NCBI GenBank assembly: GCA_033558025.1
Contig: JAUCEF010000018.1
Coordinates: forward strand, 4,402,001 to 4,466,000
Origin: Phytophthora sp. 'mugwort'
Lineage: Eukaryota; Oomycota; Peronosporomycetes; Peronosporales; Peronosporaceae
DNA length: 64,000 nucleotides
Direction: 5' to 3'
Part shown: positions 46,701 through 55,700 of the stretch, piece after piece
Position numbering within the stretch: the first letter of the stretch is position 1
Layout of the letters: each line of letters begins with the position of its first letter
Position numbers and translations under genes: made by a program
The notes under the pieces: model-generated
The model's database searches: none
Seen by the model: only the letters and a program-made list of their open reading frames with translations
Told to the model about the DNA's origin: nothing

Positions 46701-49700
46701 CAATGAACAGGGTGAAGTAATGGGAATGGTTGGTATTGGCCAAGACATCACCGTGAGAATGGCGCAGGAGAAAGAAAAGAACCGGATGATTCACTCAGCC
46801 AATGCTCCGATCTTTGGTGTCGACCAGGACGGACTTGTAAACATTTGGAATCTGAAGGTAGCTGAGATTACGCAGTTCTCGTCCGAGGAAGTGATGGGGC
46901 AAGATCTGGTACACCGTTTTGTTGCGGAAGACCACCGTGACGAGGTCAGGTTTAATCTACAAAAAGCCCTTCAAGGAGAGCCAACTGGTAACTTCGATTT
47001 TCCCCTCATCACTAAAACCGGGCGACGAGTTGAAATTCTGCTCAATGCGACACCTCGGTACGATGAGGTAGGGCAGATTTTCGGTGTAACCGGAATCGGC
47101 CAAGACATCACTGAGCGTATCGCACAAGAACAGGAGTACATCCGTTTGATCGACACTGCCAACGCTCCGATCTTTGGAGTTGACTCTGAAGGCCGAGTGA
47201 ATATCTGGAACAAGAAGGCAGCTGAAATCATGCAGTACACGACGGATGCAGTGATGGGTGAGAAACTGGTGGAGAAGTACATTACGAAGGACTACCAGGA
47301 GGCTGTGAGCAACGTGTTGTCTGAGGCACTGGACGGCGTCGAAACGGCAAACTTCGAGTTCCCACTGATCACTAAAGCTGGTCGACGTGTAGAGATCTTA
47401 CTGAATGCCACACCTCGATACAACGAGCACGGCGCTGTGATCGGCATGGTCGGTATCGGCCAGGATATCACAGACCGGATTGCTCAAGAGCAGGAGTACA
47501 TGCGGCTGATTGACACTGCAAATGCCCCGATCTTTGGTGTGGATATTAATGGACGTGTGAACATCTGGAATCGAAAGGCTGCTGACATCATGCAGTACAC
47601 GAACGAGGACGTTCTGGGCAAGGACCTGGTTGCGGAGTTCATTTCAGAAGAGTACAAGGTGCCTGTGCGTAGTGTTTTAGAAAAGGCGTTCGAAGGCGTT
47701 GAGACCGCTAACTTCGAATTTCCACTAATTACGAGAGCCGGTCGACGTGTTGAAATCTTGCTGAATGCGACACCGCGGTACAATGAGCGCGGAGAAGTCA
47801 TGGGCATGGTCGGTATCGGTCAGGATATCACGGAACGTATAGCCCAAGAACAGGAGCATAGTCGAATGATTGATACGGCGAATGCTCCGATCTTTGGTGT
47901 TGATACTGATGGGCGAGTCAACATCTGGAATCGGAAGGCGGCAGACATTATGCAATACACCAATGAGGATGTCCTTGGCAAGAACTTGGTTGAGCAATTT
48001 ATCTCGGAGGAATACCGAGTTCCAGTTCGAAGTGTTCTCGAGAAAGCGTTCAAGGGAGTGGAAACAGCCAATTTCGAATTCCCGTTGATCACGAAGGCTG
48101 GTCGCCGCGTCGAAATTCTGCTGAACGCAACACCTCGTTACAATGAACGTGGGGAAGTCATGGGTATGGTGGGTATCGGTCAGGATATCACGGAGCGTAT
48201 AGCTCAGGAACAAGAGTACAGCCGTCTGATCGACACGGCCAACGCTCCGATCTTCGGCGTGGATATAAACGGCCGCGTGAACATCTGGAACCGCAAGGCT
48301 GCCGACATCATGCAGTATACAAACGAGGACGTTCTGGACAAGGACCTGGTAGCCGAGTTTATCTCGGAGGAGTACAAAGTACCCGTTCGCAGTGTGCTCG
48401 AGAAGGCGTTTGAGGGGGTGGAGACTGCGAACTTCGAGTTCCCACTAATCACGAAGGCTGGTCGACGGGTGGAAATCCTGCTGAACGCCACTCCGCGCTA
48501 TAATGAGCATGGCGAGGTTATGGGAATGGTGGGTATTGGCCAGGATATCACGGAGCGTATCGCTCAGGAACAAGAGTACACACGCTTAATTGATACGGCC
48601 AACGCCCCGATTTTCGGTGTGGATATTAACGGACATGTGAACATTTGGAATCGGAAGGCCGCAGACATTATGCAGTATACGAACAAAGACGTGTTGGGCA
48701 AGGACCTGGTTGCGGAGTTCATTTCGAATGAGTACAAGGTGCCTGTGCGCAGCGTTCTGGAGAAGGCTTTCGAAGGTATCGAGACGGCCAATTTCGAATT
48801 CCCGTTGATCACGAAAGCTGGTCGCCGCGTCGAAATTCTGCTGAACGCAACACCTCGTTACAATGAACGTGGGGAAGTCATGGGTATGGTGGGTATCGGT
48901 CAGGATATCACGGAGCGTATAGCTCAAGAACAAGAGTACAGCCGTCTGATCGACACGGCCAACGCTCCGATCTTCGGCGTGGATATAAACGGCCGCGTGA
49001 ACATCTGGAACCGCAAGGCTGCCGACATCATGCAGTATACAAACGAGGACGTTCTGGACAAGGACCTGGTAGCCGAGTTTATCTCGGAGGAGTACAAAGT
49101 ACCCGTTCGCAGTGTGCTCGAGAAGGCGTTTGAGGGGGTGGAGACTGCGAACTTCGAGTTCCCACTAATCACGAAGGCTGGTCGCCGGGTGGAAATCCTG
49201 CTGAACGCCACTCCGCGCTATAATGAGCATGGCGAGGTTATGGGAATGGTGGGTATTGGCCAGGATATCACGGAGCGTATCGCTCAGGAACAAGAGTACA
49301 CACGCTTAATTGATACGGCCAACGCCCCGATTTTCGGTGTGGATATTAACGGACATGTGAACATTTGGAATCGGAAGGCCGCAGACATTATGCAGTATAC
49401 GAACAAAGACGTGTTGGGCAAGGACCTGGTTGCGGAGTTCATTTCGAATGAGTACAAGGTGCCTGTGCGCAGCGTTCTGGAGAAGGCTTTCGAAGGTATC
49501 GAGACGGCCAATTTCGAATTCCCGTTGATCACGAAAGCTGGTCGCCGCGTCGAAATTCTGCTGAACGCAACACCTCGTTACAATGAACGTGGGGAAGTCA
49601 TGGGTATGGTGGGTATCGGTCAGGATATCACGGAGCGTATAGCTCAAGAACAAGAGTACAGCCGTCTGATCGACACGGCCAACGCTCCGATCTTCGGCGT

Positions 49701-52700
49701 GGATATAAACGGCCGCGTGAACATCTGGAACCGCAAGGCTGCCGACATCATGCAGTATACAAACGAGGACGTTCTGGACAAGGACCTGGTAGCCGAGTTT
49801 ATCTCGGAGGAGTACAAAGTACCCGTTCGCAGTGTGCTCGAGAAGGCGTTTGAGGGGGTGGAGACTGCGAACTTCGAGTTCCCACTAATCACGAAGGCTG
49901 GTCGACGGGTGGAAATCCTGCTGAACGCCACTCCGCGCTATAATGAGCATGGCGAGGTTATGGGAATGGTGGGTATTGGCCAGGATATCACGGAGCGTAT
50001 CGCTCAGGAACAAGAGTACACACGCTTAATTGATACGGCCAACGCCCCGATTTTCGGTGTGGATATTAACGGACATGTGAACATTTGGAATCGGAAGGCC
50101 GCAGACATTATGCAGTATACGAACAAAGACGTGTTGGGCAAGGACCTGGTTGCGGAGTTCATTTCGAATGAGTACAAGGTGCCTGTGCGCAGCGTTCTGG
50201 AGAAGGCTTTCGAAGGTATCGAGACGGCCAATTTCGAATTCCCGTTGATCACGAAAGCTGGTCGCCGCGTCGAAATTCTGCTGAACGCAACACCTCGTTA
50301 CAATGAACGTGGGGAAGTCATGGGTATGGTGGGTATCGGTCAGGATATCACGGAGCGTATAGCTCAAGAACAAGAGTACAGCCGTCTGATCGACACGGCC
50401 AACGCTCCGATCTTCGGCGTGGATATAAACGGCCGCGTGAACATCTGGAACCGCAAGGCTGCCGACATCATGCAGTATACAAACGAGGACGTTCTGGACA
50501 AGGACCTGGTAGCCGAGTTTATCTCGGAGGAGTACAAAGTACCCGTTCGCAGTGTGCTCGAGAAGGCGTTTGAGGGGGTGGAGACTGCGAACTTCGAGTT
50601 CCCACTAATCACGAAGGCTGGTCGACGTGTTGAGATTTTGCTGAACGCCACTCCGCGGTACAATGAGCATGGCGAAGTGAAGGGTATGGTTGGAATTGGC
50701 CAGGACATCACGGAGCGCATTGCTCAGGAGCAGGAATACAGCCGTCTGATTGATACGGCTAATGCCCCGATCTTCGGTGTAGATACAAACATGCGTATCA
50801 ATATTTTCAACCGTAAAGCTCAGCAGATTACCAACTTTTCTTCCGAAGAAGTGGTGGGTGAAATGTATGTGGAAACTATTATTTCACCGGAATTCAAGAC
50901 TGTTACTCACGACATCATGACCGAAGCGCTCAAGGGAAATGAGACGGCCAGTTTCGAGTTAGCACTTACCACCAAGACCGGCCGTAAGGTAAACATTTTA
51001 TTGAACGCCACGGCTCGCTTTGACCAGCATGGGCAGATTGTCGGTGCCGTGGGTATCGGTCAGGATATCACCGATCGCATTGCTCAGGAGCAAGAGTACA
51101 CGAGATTGATCGACTCGGCCAACGCTCCGATCTTCGGTGTCGACGTGAATGGCTGTGTGAACATCTGGAATAAAAAGGCTGCGGAAATCACGCAGTACAC
51201 ACCGAACGATGTGATGGGTGAAAACCTGGTGGAGAAATTCATCACGGAAGACTATCGTGACGCTGTTGGTCTTGTTCTGTCCAAGGCGTGTGCAGGAATG
51301 GAGACCGCCAACTTCGAGTTCCCGCTGATGACTAAGGCCGGTCGTCGCGTGGAGATTCTGCTGAATGCTACGTCTCGTTTCAACGAGATCGGTGAGGTTA
51401 TGGGAGTGGTGGGCATCGGTCAGGATATCACCGAACGTATTGCCCAGGAACAGGAGTACACTCGCCTCATCGATACTGCTAATGCTCCGATTTTCGGTGT
51501 TGATATCAACGGTCGAGTGAACATTTGGAACCGGAAGGCTGCCGAAACAACCCAGTACATGAACGCAGAGGTTCTTGGCAAAGACTTGGTGGCTGAGTTC
51601 ATCTCGACGGAGTATAAGGTCCCAGTTCGCAGTGTGTTGGAGAAGGCATTTGAAGGCGTAGAGACGGCGAATTTCGAGTTTCCACTTATCACGAAGGCAG
51701 GTCGACGGGTGGAAATCCTGCTGAACGCCACTCCGCGCTATAATGAGCATGGCGAGGTTATGGGAATGGTGGGTATTGGCCAGGATATCACGGAGCGTAT
51801 CGCTCAGGAACAAGAGTACACACGCTTAATTGATACGGCCAACGCCCCGATTTTCGGTGTGGATATTAACGGACATGTGAACATTTGGAATCGGAAGGCC
51901 GCAGACATTATGCAGTATACGAACAAAGACGTGTTGGGCAAGGACCTGGTTGCGGAGTTCATTTCGAATGAGTACAAGGTGCCTGTGCGCAGCGTTCTGG
52001 AGAAGGCTTTCGAAGGTATCGAGACGGCCAATTTCGAATTCCCGTTGATCACGAAAGCTGGTCGCCGCGTCGAAATTCTGCTGAACGCAACACCTCGTTA
52101 CAATGAACGTGGGGAAGTCATGGGTATGGTGGGTATCGGTCAGGATATCACGGAGCGTATAGCTCAAGAACAAGAGTACAGCCGTCTGATCGACACGGCC
52201 AACGCTCCGATCTTCGGCGTGGATATAAACGGCCGCGTGAACATCTGGAACCGCAAGGCTGCCGACATCATGCAGTATACAAACGAGGACGTTCTGGACA
52301 AGGACCTGGTAGCCGAGTTTATCTCGGAGGAGTACAAAGTACCCGTTCGCAGTGTGCTCGAGAAGGCGTTTGAGGGGGTGGAGACTGCGAACTTCGAGTT
52401 CCCACTAATCACGAAGGCTGGTCGACGTGTTGAGATTTTGCTGAACGCCACTCCGCGGTACAATGAGCATGGCGAAGTGAAGGGTATGGTTGGAATTGGC
52501 CAGGACATCACGGAGCGCATTGCTCAGGAGCAGGAATACAGCCGTCTGATTGATACGGCTAATGCCCCGATCTTCGGTGTAGATACAAACATGCGTATCA
52601 ATATTTTCAACCGTAAAGCTCAGCAGATTACCAACTTTTCTTCCGAAGAAGTGGTGGGTGAAATGTATGTGGAAACTATTATTTCACCGGAATTCAAGAC

Positions 52701-55700
52701 TGTTACTCACGACATCATGACCGAAGCGCTCAAGGGAAATGAGACGGCCAGTTTCGAGTTAGCACTTACCACCAAGACCGGCCGTAAGGTAAACATTTTA
52801 TTGAACGCCACGGCTCGCTTTGACCAGCATGGGCAGATTGTCGGTGTCGTAGGTATCGGTCAGGATATCACCGATCGCATTGCTCAGGAGCAAGAGTACA
52901 CGAGATTGATCGACTCGGCCAACGCTCCGATCTTCGGTGTCGACGTGAATGGCTGTGTGAACATCTGGAATAAAAAGGCTGCGGAAATCACGCAGTACAC
53001 ACCGAACGATGTGATGGGTGAAAACCTGGTGGAGAAATTCATCACGGAAGACTATCGTGACGCTGTTGGTCTTGTTCTGTCCAAGGCGTGTGCAGGAATG
53101 GAGACCGCCAACTTCGAGTTCCCGCTGATGACTAAGGCCGGTCGTCGCGTGGAGATTCTGCTGAATGCTACGTCTCGTTTCAACGAGATCGGTGAGGTTA
53201 TGGGAGTGGTGGGCATCGGTCAGGATATCACCGAACGTATTGCCCAGGAACAGGAGTACACTCGCCTCATCGATACTGCTAATGCTCCGATTTTCGGTGT
53301 TGATATCAACGGTCGAGTGAACATTTGGAACCGGAAGGCTGCCGAAACAACCCAGTACATGAACGCAGAGGTTCTTGGCAAAGACTTGGTGGCTGAGTTC
53401 ATCTCGACGGAGTATAAGGTCCCAGTTCGCAGTGTGTTGGAGAAGGCATTTGAAGGCGTAGAGACGGCGAATTTCGAGTTTCCACTTATCACGAAGGCAG
53501 GTCGACGGGTGGAAATCCTGCTGAACGCCACTCCGCGCTATAATGAGCATGGCGAGGTTATGGGAATGGTGGGTATTGGCCAGGATATCACGGAGCGTAT
53601 CGCTCAGGAACAAGAGTACACACGCTTAATTGATACGGCCAACGCCCCGATTTTCGGTGTGGATATTAACGGACATGTGAACATTTGGAATCGGAAGGCC
53701 GCAGACATTATGCAGTATACGAACAAAGACGTGTTGGGCAAGGACCTGGTTGCGGAGTTCATTTCGAATGAGTACAAGGTGCCTGTGCGCAGCGTTCTGG
53801 AGAAGGCTTTCGAAGGTATCGAGACGGCCAATTTCGAATTCCCGTTGATCACGAAAGCTGGTCGCCGCGTCGAAATTCTGCTGAACGCAACACCTCGTTA
53901 CAATGAACGTGGGGAAGTCATGGGTATGGTGGGTATCGGTCAGGATATCACGGAGCGTATAGCTCAAGAACAAGAGTACAGCCGTCTGATCGACACGGCC
54001 AACGCTCCGATCTTCGGCGTGGATATAAACGGCCGCGTGAACATCTGGAACCGCAAGGCTGCCGACATCATGCAGTATACAAACGAGGACGTTCTGGACA
54101 AGGACCTGGTAGCCGAGTTTATCTCGGAGGAGTACAAAGTACCCGTTCGCAGTGTGCTCGAGAAGGCGTTTGAGGGGGTGGAGACTGCGAACTTCGAGTT
54201 CCCACTAATCACGAAGGCTGGTCGACGTGTTGAGATTTTGCTGAACGCCACTCCGCGGTACAATGAGCATGGCGAAGTGAAGGGTATGGTTGGAATTGGC
54301 CAGGACATCACGGAGCGCATTGCTCAGGAGCAGGAATACAGCCGCCTGATTGATACGGCTAATGCCCCGATTTTCGGTGTAGATACCAATATGTGTGTCA
54401 ATATCTGGAACAGAAAGGCCGCTCAGATCACGAATTACTCGATTGAAGAAGTAATGGGAGAGAACCTTGTGGAGACGTTTATTTCTCCTGAATTCCGCCC
54501 TATCGTAGCTGAAGTACTGTCGCAAGCTCTAACCGGAGTTGAAACTGCAAATTTTGAGTTTCCATTGATTACCCGTCCGGGCACGAGAATCGAGATCTTG
54601 CTCAATGCGACCCCGCGATATGACTTGAACGGTAATATTGTTGGTGTCGTGGGTATCGGCCAGGATATTACGGATCGCATCGCTCAAGAGCACGAGTACT
54701 TCCGTCTGATTGATACTGCGAACGCTCCGATCTTTGGTATTGATACAAACGGTCGCATTAATGAGTGGAACCAGAAGATTGAGGAGATTACAGGCTACCA
54801 CAAATCGAGCGTACTGGGTCTGTCGTTGGTGCATACATTCATCACCCCAGAGTGCAGACAACAAGTGCGCCAGCTACTGAACCAAGCGCTGATCGGTATT
54901 GACGTTGGCGAGATGGAACTTCCGATGACGACGAAGCGTGGCGTGTTCCTGTTGCTCCTTGTAAATGCGTCGAGTAAGAAGGACATGCACGGAAACATCC
55001 GTGGTGTCATCGGCGTGGGACAAGACTACACTGCCAGGAAGCACATGGAGGCTGCTAAGGTGAATTTCTTGGCCTCGTTCAGCCACGAACTGCGAACGCC
55101 GCTGAACGGTGTGCTGGGTATGCTGGAACTTTTGAAGGAGCAGCCCCTAGATAAATCCATCGAGAGGTATGTGCACATGGCATACGTGTCGGGTTCCCTT
55201 CTTCTGAACCTGATCAACGACATCCTCGACTTGTCAAAGATTGAGGCTGGGCATCTAGAAATTTCGACGGCACCATTCCAGATGCACGATTTGCTGGACT
55301 ATTCGATCGAAATCTTTAAGTTTAAGGCTCGAGAACGTGGACTGAAACTTTGCCTGAAGTGCGGTGACAACGTGCCAAAGGCTGTGATTGGTGACGTTGT
55401 GCGGCTTCGTCAAGTCTTGTTGAACTTGTTGTCGAACGCAATTAAGTTCACGAACGAAGGTTCAATTACGGTGGCATGTAGCGTGGTGCATTCTCCGGAT
55501 TTGCCATCTCAATTCAAGAAGTTGCTGTTTCAAGTTATTGACACGGGAATTGGCATGGACGCCGAGGAGAAAATGCGCCTCTTTTCTCTGTTTACGAAGC
55601 TGGAGCGTACTCGACAGAATAATCCAACTGGTTCTGGCCTGGGTCTTGCTATTTGTAAGCAGCTCGCGGAGCTAATGGACGGATCCATTGATGTTGACAG

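Larger units (their letters stand above)
43909..55060 (+). repeat. Tandem array of 31 PAS-coding 360-bp units
   Basis: Units begin near 43909, 44263, 44620 and 44980, then every 360 bp to 54700. Spacing is exactly 360 bp across 27 steps, so no indel has been tolerated. Units 1-3 and 30-31 are distinctive; the middle units are similar. The terminal units resemble the terminal units of the 10-PAS paralog at 23.8-29.9 kb. Confidence 0.95.

Noticed and set aside
46212..54864. Long minus-strand open frames (up to 271 codons) repeated every few hundred bases opposite the PAS array
   Set aside because: They recur with the PAS units and contain no domain; they are mirror frames created by codon use of the plus-strand gene.
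43909..55060. Regular direct repeats suggesting a CRISPR-like array
   Set aside because: The 360-bp units are coding, with no unique spacers, in a eukaryotic gene.
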